From contig CAJMPJ010000035.1 of NCBI GenBank assembly GCA_905215155.1, positions 1 to 37,769 on the forward strand: 37,769 bases of DNA, in the 5' to 3' direction. The notes under the pieces are model-generated. The model did no database searches. It worked only from the letters and a program-made list of their open reading frames with translations, and was not told where the DNA came from. Positions 7,975 to 16,240 of this stretch are shown in pieces; the stretch's first letter is position 1, and each line of letters starts with the position of its first letter. Position numbers and translations under genes: made by a program. The stretch comes from an uncultured bacterium. GTDB lineage: Bacteria; Bacillota; Clostridia; Lachnospirales; Lachnospiraceae.

Positions 7975-9411
7975 TTAACGCCCCACATTGGGGTCTGTTG
8001 GGTCCCAGGTCTGAGAATCCGGTATAATCTGTTCAATGGCCGGGCGCTCATATGGGCCGGGAACCGGTGAATTGTAGATCGTGACGGTAGTACCAATCGG
8101 ACAATGGTCGTACACCCATTTTGCATCCCCGGATAACAGGCGGACACAGCCCGCGGACTGGGCGATGCTTAAATAATTATAGGTACTGGAGTCCAGAGTC
8201 ATGGGATTTGGACTGCTGTAGAGAATGGAATGAATTAAAAATCCCTTCCAGATGCGGGTGGCATACTGGGTGAAGATGCCATGATTCATATCTCTCCAAC
8301 GGTATTTGGCCGGAGTCTTAAACGTTCCTAAAGGAGTGTCCGGGCCGGTGGAAGTTAAAAAGGATTTTACCGGAATAATAAACCCATTGTTCCCGTCTTT
8401 GGCAAAAATGGTCATGGTGTTCATTTCCTTATTGATGCTGATTAGGAATGGGCCTTTTGCACCGATGACAGGCTCTAAATCAGAAAGCATTCTTCCGGTT
8501 TCGTCAAAATAATACTTGTAGCCGTCTATGTACTGCCAGCCGGTTACCGGGGCAGAATCAACGAAATAGTACCGTTCATTTCCCTGCCATGCCCACCCGG
8601 TAAATGGGGTGCCATCCCCGTTGATATAACGGAGTGCTCCGTCAATCTGCTGCATCCCGTCCGGTACGGCGGAGATCAGGGGCTTTTCCGTGGGATAAGG
8701 AAATGCAGAGTTCTTGGCGTAGAAGGCCATCCGCAGTCCGGTGATGTAATGACCGGTGCCCATGGTTCCTGTGGCGGTTCCGTTCTTTGCCCAATCCATG
8801 GTGGTTCCGTCCTCTAACTGGGCGGTATAATAAAGATCGAACTGATTATTTACATAGCCGGAAAAGCGCATCTGTACGGCTTCCACATTCACGTCATTGG
8901 CATAATTGGTGGTCTGCTGTCCATTGATCGCCCAGGGGGACCAGCCTGTACTTGAGGTATAGGTCCGGTAAAGGACATTGCCCACAATATTTGTAAGGAA
9001 GGTAGACATTCCATGGAATCCTTCCCCGTTGTTTGTGATCCACGCATCGTTTACAAAGGGCTGTGACCAGTTGCTGTCACCTACCATTACGGTGGTCTGA
9101 AGCCGGGGGAAATTCGCTTTTAAGGCTTCCTGTGCAGCTTTGGTGGCTTCATCTACAACGCCATCCTCCCCGTTTACTTCTGCTTCTTTTCCGATGTCTA
9201 TGCCGGCATTGGCCAAAGCGGTTTCCGCTTCTTCTGTTTCAGTGCTTTCTTGATCTTCGGTCTCAGTCTGACTGTCATTCTGGCTTATAGGAACGCCATT
9301 TCTAAATCCCGGTCCACGTGCCTCATCTGCCCAGGCATAAGAAGCATGTCCGGAAACCAGAACAGTTGTCAGGAAGAATGCTGCCAGACCGCGTATCAGT
9401 TTTCGCATCAT
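7975..9411 (-). CDS. secreted L,D-transpeptidase with ChW and wall-binding repeats
   Basis: This enzyme would cross-link or anchor onto peptidoglycan meso-DAP/L-amino stems outside the cell. Of 478 residues, 1-29 form a signal peptide (KLIRGLAAFFLTTVLVSG...AWA), and an acidic linker rich in E, T and Q follows (about 45-65). Residues about 155-233 contain two ChW-like units (GWSPWAINGQQT, DWAKNGTATGTMG). Residues about 257-310 hold choline-binding-type repeats (GWQYIDGYKYYFDETGRM). The YkuD domain (about 320-447) has H394 in LIHSILYSS and the catalytic motif SAGCVR (C422, R424). AGGAGG is 6 nt before the ATG. It is the only antisense gene inside the glycan locus, suggesting a functional link to wall attachment or an insertion. 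I see no convincing promoter in its upstream gap. Confidence 0.92.
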   Translation of the reverse strand: MMRKLIRGLAAFFLTTVLVSGHASYAWADEARGPGFRNGVPISQNDSQTETEDQESTETEEAETALANAGIDIGKEAEVNGEDGVVDEATKAAQEALKANFPRLQTTVMVGDSNWSQPFVNDAWITNNGEGFHGMSTFLTNIVGNVLYRTYTSSTGWSPWAINGQQTTNYANDVNVEAVQMRFSGYVNNQFDLYYTAQLEDGTTMDWAKNGTATGTMGTGHYITGLRMAFYAKNSAFPYPTEKPLISAVPDGMQQIDGALRYINGDGTPFTGWAWQGNERYYFVDSAPVTGWQYIDGYKYYFDETGRMLSDLEPVIGAKGPFLISINKEMNTMTIFAKDGNNGFIIPVKSFLTSTGPDTPLGTFKTPAKYRWRDMNHGIFTQYATRIWKGFLIHSILYSSPNPMTLDSSTYNYLSIAQSAGCVRLLSGDAKWVYDHCPIGTTVTIYNSPVPGPYERPAIEQIIPDSQTWDPTDPNVGR

Positions 9412-9490
9412 ATAAAACCTCCTGAATTCTAAAAAATTGAGTATAATCCTAAATAGTTTATCATGATTGGATGTAAAATGCTAGAGACGA

Positions 9491-9519
9491 TTTACATTTA
9501 ATGGGTAATATAGTACAAT
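9491..9519 (+). promoter_or_regulatory. promoter for the first flippase gene
   Basis: TTTACA (9491-9496), a 17-bp spacer and TACAAT (9514-9519), followed by AAGG. Transcription would start near 9526, which rules out the TTG at 9529 as a usable start codon. Confidence 0.7.
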
Positions 9520-9561
9520 AAGGCGGAATTGTTAATTGGTAAAATGAGGGGAATGACCAGT

Positions 9562-11004
9562 ATGTATCAGGAAAATTTAAAAAGCAAAGTCCTTTCCGGT
9601 TTGTTTTGGAAAGTGATGGAAAATGGAGGAACACAGGGCATCCAGTTCCTCGTATCTGTTCTGCTGGCAAGGCTTCTGACCCCTGCCCAGTCCGGGGAAG
9701 TCATGCTCATCATGATATTTATAACCATTGGAAATGTGTTTGTCCAAAGCGGTTTTAACACTTCCCTGATTCAAAAACAAAAGGTTGATGAGGAAGATTA
9801 TTCCTCTGCTTTTTATATCAGTGCAGGCATTGCTGGGATTTTATATGTGATCCTGTTTTTTTCGGCTCCCTTGGTAGCAAAATTTTATGGACAGCCTTTG
9901 TTCCGCCCGGTGCTCAGGACTCTGGCAGTGACCTTGTTTTTCGGTGCGGTCACATCAGTGCAGTCTGCGGCAGTAGCAAGAAATATGGAGTTTCGCAAGC
10001 TTTGCCTGGCCAGTATTTTTGCAGCCCTTGGTTCGGGAGTCATCGGTGTGGCGATGGCTTTCATGGGATACGGCGTGTGGGCGCTTGCCATGCAGCAGTT
10101 CTTTTACAGCTTTTTTTTAATGGCAGTGCTGTTTGTACTGGTAAAATGGCGCCCCAGGCTCTTATTTTCCGTGAAAAAGGCGGGGGAGCTTTTTTCCTAT
10201 GGCTGGAAAATCCTCTGTTCGGGCCTGATTGATACTATATTCAGCAATGTTTACGGACTTGTGATCGGAAAAATATATAATTCCGCCATGATGGGGCAAT
10301 ACTCAAGAGGAAACCAGTTCCCGTCATTGATTGCCAATAATTTAGGTGCCGCAATCCAGTCCGTCATGCTTCCGGCTTTTTCTGCCTGCCAGGATGACCG
10401 GGCAAAGGTAAAAAGTATGGTCCGAAGGTCCATTGTTACCAGCTCCTACCTGGTATTTCCCATGATGGCAGGATTGATTGCAGTGGCAGAGCCTATGGTG
10501 AAACTGCTATTGACGGATCAGTATCTTCCCTGTGTTCCCATGCTTCGGCTTCTCTGCGTGGCATACGCTACCTGGCCGCTCCATGTGGCCAACTTACAAG
10601 CCATCAATGCACTGGGCAAAAGTGAGATATTTTTAAAACTGGAGATCATAAAAAAAACGGTGAGTGTCATCGCCCTTATCATCAGCATTCCGTTTGGAAT
10701 CTATACCATGGTGGCATTGCGTGCGGTGACGGATTTCATCTGCACCTTCATCAATGCCCATCCCAACAAAAAGCTGCTTAATTACAGTTTTTATGAACAG
10801 TGGAAGGATGTGATCCCGTCTCTTTTGGTCTCCGCGGTCATGGGAGTGACTGTATATGGTGTCCAGTATATAATAGAAGGAACACTTCTCACCCTGATGG
10901 TGCAGATCCTGGTAGGCGTTTTGGTTTATGCAGGTCTGTCCTGGCTGTTCCGGCTGGAAGCCTTTTTGTATCTGTGGCGGACAGCAGGATTTGGCAGACA
11001 TTAG
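9562..11004 (+). CDS. Wzx-type oligosaccharide flippase (polysaccharide transporter family)
   Basis: A polytopic membrane protein of about 480 residues with 12-14 hydrophobic segments. It would flip undecaprenyl-linked repeat units across the membrane. The opening LKSKVLSGLFWKVMENGGTQ and the FISQVLLARLLTP-type segment (here FLVSVLLARLLTPAQSGEVM) are typical of the Polysacc_synt_3/WzxC-like branch of the MOP superfamily. RGNQFPSLIANNLG is another family segment. I place the start at ATG 9562, with AGGGG (9547-9551) about 10 nt upstream; two earlier in-frame ATGs (9544, 9553) lack spacing, and a TTG at 9529 falls at the transcription start. A second, dissimilar flippase follows on its own promoter. 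Substrate unknown. Confidence 0.88.
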   Translation: MYQENLKSKVLSGLFWKVMENGGTQGIQFLVSVLLARLLTPAQSGEVMLIMIFITIGNVFVQSGFNTSLIQKQKVDEEDYSSAFYISAGIAGILYVILFFSAPLVAKFYGQPLFRPVLRTLAVTLFFGAVTSVQSAAVARNMEFRKLCLASIFAALGSGVIGVAMAFMGYGVWALAMQQFFYSFFLMAVLFVLVKWRPRLLFSVKKAGELFSYGWKILCSGLIDTIFSNVYGLVIGKIYNSAMMGQYSRGNQFPSLIANNLGAAIQSVMLPAFSACQDDRAKVKSMVRRSIVTSSYLVFPMMAGLIAVAEPMVKLLLTDQYLPCVPMLRLLCVAYATWPLHVANLQAINALGKSEIFLKLEIIKKTVSVIALIISIPFGIYTMVALRAVTDFICTFINAHPNKKLLNYSFYEQWKDVIPSLLVSAVMGVTVYGVQYIIEGTLLTLMVQILVGVLVYAGLSWLFRLEAFLYLWRTAGFGRH

Positions 11005-11130
11005 GGCGTGTGTACATGCACTTGGCACGGCCCGCTTGTTTGCCTTTATTTGGGAAAACTGACCGGAACGTATGACCCACGTCTTGAAACATGTGGTTTT
11101 TACACACATTCCGGGAACAGGGGTTCCAGG

Positions 11131-11159
11131 TTTACATTTTCCGTCGGATATTGTAAAAT
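11131..11159 (+). promoter_or_regulatory. promoter for the 11196-16105 unit
   Basis: TTTACA (11131-11136), a 17-bp spacer and TAAAAT (11154-11159), followed by AAGGGGA, the same pattern as at 9491-9519. It lies in the 191-bp gap between the two flippase genes. Confidence 0.65.
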
Positions 11160-11195
11160 AAGGGGAAACCATGTGCGTATAAGAGGAAATAATTA

Positions 11196-12443
11196 ATGGA
11201 ACGTAAAAATGTGGTCTGGAATATGATTGGAAGCCTTATATATGCCGGCTCCAGCATGGTCCTTACGGCCCTTGTCAATCATTTGATAGGCACAGACCAG
11301 GGAGGAATCTTTGGGTTTGCCTTCAGCACCTTCGGGCAGCAGATGTTTCTGGTGGCCTATTTTGGCATGAGACCCCTGCAGAGTACGGATATCAGCAGCA
11401 ATTATACCTTTGGTGAATACCGTCAGGCCCGGTTCATCACCTGTCTGGCGGCAGTCCTTATGGGCATTGCCTATATCGTCTGGAACATGGTCATACCTTC
11501 CGGCGGTTATACCAGGGAAAAGGCTCTTGTAGTGCTTTTGATGGTGTTGTATAAAGTGCTGGACGGGTTTGCCGATGTGTATGAATCGGAATTTCAGAGA
11601 AACGGCCGGCTGTATCTTACGGGACAGGCCATGGCCTTCCGCACGGTTCTGTCCGTCTGCTGCTTTTTAGCGGCTCTGGCGGTCACAAAAAATCTGGTAT
11701 TTTCCAGCGTTGTTGCAGTTGCATCTCAGGGAGCCGGAATTTTGATTTTTGATCAGCGGGCGGCAGGACGGGTGCCGGGAATTGACGGGTCCAGGAGAAC
11801 CGGTAAGGAGTGGGAGCTTTTAAAAGATGGGTTTTTGCTGTTTTTATCCGTATTTCTGGACGGACTGATCTTTGCCATGGCTAAATATGCGGTGGACGCT
11901 CAGATGACCTCCACGGATAATGCCATATTCGTGGCCATCTTTATGCCTACCTCAGTCATTAATCTTGCGGCCAATTTCGTCATCCGCCCATTTCTTACAA
12001 AGCTGTCTTATTTGTGGGAGGAGAGGAGCTTTGGAGGTTTTATGTCTGAAGTGAGGAAGCTGACCGGAATCATACTGATTCTTACGGTGACCGCCCTGGC
12101 AGGCACTTGGTTTCTTGGAGTCCCGGTTCTGGGAGCCATCTCGAATGTGGGGCTGAAACCGTATAAATCAGGGCTTCTTGCCATTGTGCTTGGCGGAGGT
12201 TTCTTTGCGGTCATGAATCTGTTTTATTATGTACTGGTCATCATGAAGCGGCAGAAACGGATCTTTTTCGGTTATGTACCGGTTTGCATACTGTCCTTTT
12301 TCCTTTCCTTCTCATTTGTGAAGACAGGAGGGATTAACGGCGGAGCTTTCTCCTATATGCTTTCCATGCTACTTTTAATGCTCTGCTTTATGGGACAGGC
12401 AGCCTATGTGCTGTGGAAGGAAAAGAAAGGGATACGAAAATGA
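11196..12443 (+). CDS. second flippase-like polysaccharide transport membrane protein
   Basis: A 415-residue polytopic protein with about 12 hydrophobic segments. The N-terminus (NVVWNMIGSLIYAGSSMVL) has the MOP-superfamily pattern of a short basic start and a first helix with small residues. FGMRPLQSTDISSNYTFGEY is a loop seen in Wzx-like proteins that handle atypical glycans. GAGILIFDQRAAG and the C-terminal polysaccharide-synthesis helices complete the fold. It is shorter than the upstream flippase and not an evident copy of it. AGAGGAAA precedes the ATG. The stop overlaps the DPM1-like GT2 start by 4 nt, so it works with that gene group. It could instead transport a different lipid-linked sugar. 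Confidence 0.75.
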   Translation: MERKNVVWNMIGSLIYAGSSMVLTALVNHLIGTDQGGIFGFAFSTFGQQMFLVAYFGMRPLQSTDISSNYTFGEYRQARFITCLAAVLMGIAYIVWNMVIPSGGYTREKALVVLLMVLYKVLDGFADVYESEFQRNGRLYLTGQAMAFRTVLSVCCFLAALAVTKNLVFSSVVAVASQGAGILIFDQRAAGRVPGIDGSRRTGKEWELLKDGFLLFLSVFLDGLIFAMAKYAVDAQMTSTDNAIFVAIFMPTSVINLAANFVIRPFLTKLSYLWEERSFGGFMSEVRKLTGIILILTVTALAGTWFLGVPVLGAISNVGLKPYKSGLLAIVLGGGFFAVMNLFYYVLVIMKRQKRIFFGYVPVCILSFFLSFSFVKTGGINGGAFSYMLSMLLLMLCFMGQAAYVLWKEKKGIRK

Positions 12444-13138
12444 CGGATAAAGTACTGGTAGTGATACCTGCTTATAATGAAGCGTTGAATATCGAACGGG
12501 TGGTAGGGGAGGTGATTAAAAACTACCCCATGTTTGATTATGTGATCATCAATGACGGTTCCACCGACGATACGGCGGAGATCTGCAGAAGACACAAGTG
12601 GAGAATCATTGATCTGCCTGTGAATCTTGGCCTTGCGGGAGCCTTTCAGACAGGTCTTAAATACGCACACCGGCACGGATATCGGTATGCCATACAGTTT
12701 GACGGGGACGGACAGCACCGGCCGGAATACATATCCCCCATGAAAGAGAAGATGGATGAGGGATATGACATCGTGATCGGTTCCCGGTTTGTAACGGAGA
12801 AAAAACCTCATACCATGCGGATGCTTGGAAGCCGGCTTTTAAGCGGAGCCATCTGGTTCACCACCGGTGTGGGGGTAAAGGACCCAACCTCCGGCATGCG
12901 CATGTTCAGCCGCAAGATGATCAAGGAATTTGCGGACGGTCTAAACTACGGTCCCGAACCGGACACCATCTCTTATCTGATCCGCCATGGTGCAAAGGTT
13001 GCAGAGATTCCTGTGGTAATGGATGAGAGGATTCTTGGAGAAAGCTATTTAAATCCTTTGAATGCGGCCCGGTATATGGGGAAAATGCTGTTTTCCATTT
13101 TGCTGGTACAGAGCTTCCGCATCCGGGACAGAAGATAA
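12440..13138 (+). CDS. GT2, dolichol-phosphate mannosyltransferase (DPM1)-like
   Basis: A 232-residue GT2 of the polyprenyl-phosphate sugar synthase type, which would load one sugar onto undecaprenyl phosphate. Motifs are VLVVIPAYNEALNIERVV, VIINDGSTDDT, and FDGDGQHRPEYI (DxD with the DGDGQH signature). IVIGSRFV and the DPTSGMRMFSR segment of this subfamily follow. No C-terminal membrane helices are present. I start at ATG 12440, which overlaps the flippase stop (ATGA); an earlier frame-compatible ATG at 12413 lies inside the flippase gene and lacks a reason to be used. It forms a set with the DUF2304 and DUF2142 genes that follow. Confidence 0.88.
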   Translation: MTDKVLVVIPAYNEALNIERVVGEVIKNYPMFDYVIINDGSTDDTAEICRRHKWRIIDLPVNLGLAGAFQTGLKYAHRHGYRYAIQFDGDGQHRPEYISPMKEKMDEGYDIVIGSRFVTEKKPHTMRMLGSRLLSGAIWFTTGVGVKDPTSGMRMFSRKMIKEFADGLNYGPEPDTISYLIRHGAKVAEIPVVMDERILGESYLNPLNAARYMGKMLFSILLVQSFRIRDRR

Positions 13139-13154
13139 AAGAAGGGAGAATGTC

Positions 13155-13526
13155 ATGACGGTTTTGCTTCGAGGCGTGCTGATCTGCGTTTCCATATTGC
13201 TTACATGCTATGTACTAAGAAAAATCCGCCACTCCAAAATGAAGATCGAGGACTCGATCTTCTGGGTGATGTTTGCCCTGCTTTTGGTGGCGTTCAGCTT
13301 ATTTCCGAGACTTGCGGATTTTGTATCCCGCATGGTGGGAACCTATTCAACCGCAAATTTTATTTTTGCCTTTATGATTTTTATCTTGCTGGTAAAGGTG
13401 TTTTTCCAGTCCATAAAGATATCCCAGCTGGAGCGGAGAATGACGGAGCTGATCCAGGCCTTTGCCCTTGACCGGGAAGAAAAACAGGAAGAGGAGGAAT
13501 TAAAACGTGAATCTCATCAGGAATAA
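13155..13526 (+). CDS. DUF2304 small membrane protein
   Basis: A 123-residue protein with three hydrophobic helices (about residues 3-20, 34-53 and 67-87) and a charged coiled C-terminus (ERRMTELIQAFALDREEKQEEEE). This is the DUF2304 layout, a family usually found directly after DPM1-like GT2 genes in polysaccharide loci; its biochemical role is not known. It may act as a membrane anchor or partner for the soluble GT2 upstream. The ATG at 13155 has AAGGGAG upstream; an open frame extends further 5' only by running through the GT2 gene. Its end overlaps the next gene by 20 bp. Confidence 0.75.
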   Translation: MTVLLRGVLICVSILLTCYVLRKIRHSKMKIEDSIFWVMFALLLVAFSLFPRLADFVSRMVGTYSTANFIFAFMIFILLVKVFFQSIKISQLERRMTELIQAFALDREEKQEEEELKRESHQE

Positions 13527-15111
13527 AAAAGGATTAACGCTTACGGCGGGAAGCATCCTGCTTCTCGCTTTTCTCTTTCTCGTGCCTTATAAAAAGACCA
13601 TCATAGGAATCCCCTCACCTGCATTCGAGCCGGTACGGCGTTTTTATTTTTGGCTAATCGTGCTGGGCTGTGGATTTCTTTTCTGTTTGGGAGCTCTTTT
13701 GTGGATAAAGAAGAAATTTTCATACGGACTGTATCCGGTGACCGTAATTCTCCTTGGCTTATTTTATCTTCTGGTGCTTCCCCCTTTTAGTGCGCCCGAT
13801 GAAGCGGCTCATTTTGTCAGCGCTTACCGCCTTTCCAGTCAGATCATGGGAAAACAGGCGGTAGCCGATGAGAAATTCCTTTCTAACGCCACCGAAGAAG
13901 AGAAAGAACGGATCAGTCGCGGAGCCAATGTGCTTGTGCGCAGCGGTGACGATGTGCCAGGACTTAACACAGAACCAGGCCAGACTGCTTACAACCTGGT
14001 TTTGACTCAGCTGTTTTCCAAAGATCACAGCCACGGACTGACCGTAAGGAGTGAAATCCCGGTGAATACCTCTCCGGTGGTTTATCTGCCCCAGGCGGTG
14101 GGCATCACGCTTGCAAGACTCTTTCACCTGGGCTATATTCCCCTTGTTATGCTTGGACGGCTGTTTAATCTGCTGACTTTTGCTGGTATGTCATATTTTG
14201 CGATACGGGTCATGCCCTTTAAAAAAGAGATCATCGCGGCAGTATCCTGTCTGCCCATGACGCTTCATCTTGCAGCCTCTTATTCCTATGATACGGTTTT
14301 CATCGGACTTTCCATGATGTTTTTTGCCTGGTGCTTTTATCTGGCGTTTGAAAAAGACAAAGTGACGGTTAAGGATACGGTCCTTTTGGCCCTTCTCCTG
14401 ATTCTCTTGGAGCCGGGAAAAATCGTGTATCTGCCCTTAGCCGGAATCTGCCTTTTCATCCCTTCGGCCAAATTTCAGTCAAAGAAGCAGTACTGGATCT
14501 CTTTTTTCAGTGTGGTCGGAGCAGTTCTTCTCTCCGTATTTTTGGTAAACCGCCTGGTGCTTACCACCTGGGCGACCCAGACGGAAAGCTATGTGGGCTG
14601 GAGTGAGGCGGCAGGTTATACCCTTTCCGATGTATGGAACCGGCCCTATGATAGTTTCCTGGTTTACTATGAGACCTTTGTAACCCAGCTGAATTATTAT
14701 CTGGTGACCATGCTGGGAGGCTTTCTGGGGAATTTGGACCCCAATCTGACCGTACCAGCCTTTTGCCTGATTCTCTTGTGCTATACACTATTTATCAGTG
14801 CAATAAGAAGAGAAGGGGAGGAAGTTCCGTTAAAGAGGGGGCAGAAATGGTTCATGCTGTTCCTGGTCTTTTTAAGTGCCTGTCTGGTGCTTACCTCCAT
14901 GTTTCTTGGCTGGACCCCAAAGGAAATGACTTATATAACCGGAGTGCAGGGACGGTATTTCATTCCCCTTCTGCCCCTGGTATTTCTGACGATATTTGAT
15001 AAAAATCTGTCCATAAAGGTGGATTTATGGAAAAGTGCCTGGTATCTGGAATGCTTTGTCAGCATCTATGCCCTGATTCGGATCTGCTCCACCTCATGTC
15101 TGCGTTTATGA
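13507..15111 (+). CDS. DUF2142 polytopic membrane protein (GT-C-like)
   Basis: A 534-residue membrane protein with about 11-12 helices. The first extracytoplasmic loop carries PPFSAPDEAAHF (about residues 96-107), the DUF2142 signature. An aspartate in this loop is the usual catalytic position of GT-C glycosyltransferases that use polyprenyl-phosphate sugars. I infer that it transfers the sugar loaded by the DPM1-like GT2 onto a glycan outside the membrane. The start is a GTG at 13507 with GAGGAGG upstream, 20 bp inside the DUF2304 gene, so translation is probably coupled. The internal loop region FSKDHSHGLTVRSEIPVNTS is also typical of the family. Confidence 0.8.
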   Translation: MNLIRNKKGLTLTAGSILLLAFLFLVPYKKTIIGIPSPAFEPVRRFYFWLIVLGCGFLFCLGALLWIKKKFSYGLYPVTVILLGLFYLLVLPPFSAPDEAAHFVSAYRLSSQIMGKQAVADEKFLSNATEEEKERISRGANVLVRSGDDVPGLNTEPGQTAYNLVLTQLFSKDHSHGLTVRSEIPVNTSPVVYLPQAVGITLARLFHLGYIPLVMLGRLFNLLTFAGMSYFAIRVMPFKKEIIAAVSCLPMTLHLAASYSYDTVFIGLSMMFFAWCFYLAFEKDKVTVKDTVLLALLLILLEPGKIVYLPLAGICLFIPSAKFQSKKQYWISFFSVVGAVLLSVFLVNRLVLTTWATQTESYVGWSEAAGYTLSDVWNRPYDSFLVYYETFVTQLNYYLVTMLGGFLGNLDPNLTVPAFCLILLCYTLFISAIRREGEEVPLKRGQKWFMLFLVFLSACLVLTSMFLGWTPKEMTYITGVQGRYFIPLLPLVFLTIFDKNLSIKVDLWKSAWYLECFVSIYALIRICSTSCLRL

Positions 15112-15127
15112 CAGAAAGGAAAAGACG

Positions 15128-16105
15128 ATGGAAGAAAAACGACTCAACAAAAAGACTGTAGATGTGATCATTCCGGTCTACAAACCAGATGAGACTTTAA
15201 GGCGCCTGTTGGAGGGCCTTGGAAAGCAGACTTATCCCATTGGAAAAATCATTGTCATTAATACGGAACAGTCCTATTGGAACGACGAAGCGTATAATTT
15301 GATTGAAAATCTGGAGGTTCATCACGTGACCAAAGAGGAATTTGATCACGGCGGAACCAGGAATCAGGGAGCCTCCTATTCCAATGCCGATGTTATCGTC
15401 TTTATGACCGATGATGCGGTTCCCGCGGACAGTCACCTGATCCGGTCCTTATTAAAAGGGCTGGAACAGACGGGAAAACATGGAGAACCGGTGGTCCAGG
15501 CATATGCCAGACAGCTCCCCAACCCCGACTGCGGGCTGGCAGAGCAGTATACCCGTTCCTTTAATTACCCGGACCAGAGCCGGGTCAAGACAAAGGACGA
15601 TATCCCGGAGCTTGGAATCAAGACCTTTTTTGCCTCCAACGTCTGCTGTGCCTATGACCGGGAAGCCTTTTTGAAAAACGGTGGATTTACAAACCAAACG
15701 ATCTTTAACGAAGATATGATCTATGCCGGCAATGCGGTGAAACACCGGGGACAGGCGGTGGCCTATGTGGCAGAGGCCAAAGTCTATCATTCCCACAATT
15801 ACGGCTGTAAAACCCAGTTCCACCGGAATTTTGACCTGGCAGTATCCCAGGCGGACCATCCCGAAGTATTTGAGGGCATCCGTTCCGAAAGCGAGGGAAT
15901 CCGTCTGGTGAAAAAGACCTGTTTTTGGCTGGCAAAGCAGAAAAAATACCAGCTGATTCCCGGGGTCATCATAAAGAGCGGTTTTAAATATCTGGGATAC
16001 TTCATGGGAAAACGATATTCTTCCCTACCCAAATGGCTCATACGGAAATGCACCATGAATCAGGCATATTGGGAAAAAACTTCCGTATTTGACCGGCAGC
16101 TGTAA
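15128..16105 (+). CDS. glycosyltransferase family 2, rhamnosyltransferase-like (RfbN-like)
   Basis: A 325-residue GT2. VDVIIPVYKPDETLRRLL is the first strand. The EEFDHGGTRNQGA motif (about residues 75-87) is characteristic of RfbN/RgpB-type rhamnosyltransferases, and FMTDDAVP supplies the DxD-like metal site. NEDMIYAGNAVKHRGQAVAYV and VYHSHNYG follow as the acceptor and catalytic region. It closes the 11196 unit, 23 bp after its neighbour, with AAAGGAAAAG before the ATG. Use of dTDP-rhamnose fits rfbC being the next gene downstream, but linkage cannot be told. Confidence 0.88.
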   Translation: MEEKRLNKKTVDVIIPVYKPDETLRRLLEGLGKQTYPIGKIIVINTEQSYWNDEAYNLIENLEVHHVTKEEFDHGGTRNQGASYSNADVIVFMTDDAVPADSHLIRSLLKGLEQTGKHGEPVVQAYARQLPNPDCGLAEQYTRSFNYPDQSRVKTKDDIPELGIKTFFASNVCCAYDREAFLKNGGFTNQTIFNEDMIYAGNAVKHRGQAVAYVAEAKVYHSHNYGCKTQFHRNFDLAVSQADHPEVFEGIRSESEGIRLVKKTCFWLAKQKKYQLIPGVIIKSGFKYLGYFMGKRYSSLPKWLIRKCTMNQAYWEKTSVFDRQL

Positions 16106-16186
16106 ATAGGAAGCAGATAAACTTCTTACAGTTTTCTTCTTAATTTCAAAAAAATTTTTGATATCATAGAAATATATACCAAGTTG

Positions 16187-16195
16187 TGGTAGAAT
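16187..16195 (+). promoter_or_regulatory. possible extended -10 promoter for the rfbC-wzm-wzt unit
   Basis: TGG plus TAGAAT (16187-16195) makes an extended -10 element about 45 bp before the rfbC start. No good -35 is present at 16-18 bp. The 135-bp gap before rfbC is AT-rich and otherwise featureless. Confidence 0.4.
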
Positions 16196-16240
16196 GCTAC
16201 AAGTATAAGAATGTTTTGACAGGTAAAGGAGCATAAAAAA

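Noticed and set aside
9529..9561. Upstream TTG and ATG starts for the first flippase
   Set aside because: The TTG at 9529 is at the predicted transcription start, and the ATGs at 9544 and 9553 precede or abut the AGGGG; ATG 9562 has usable spacing.
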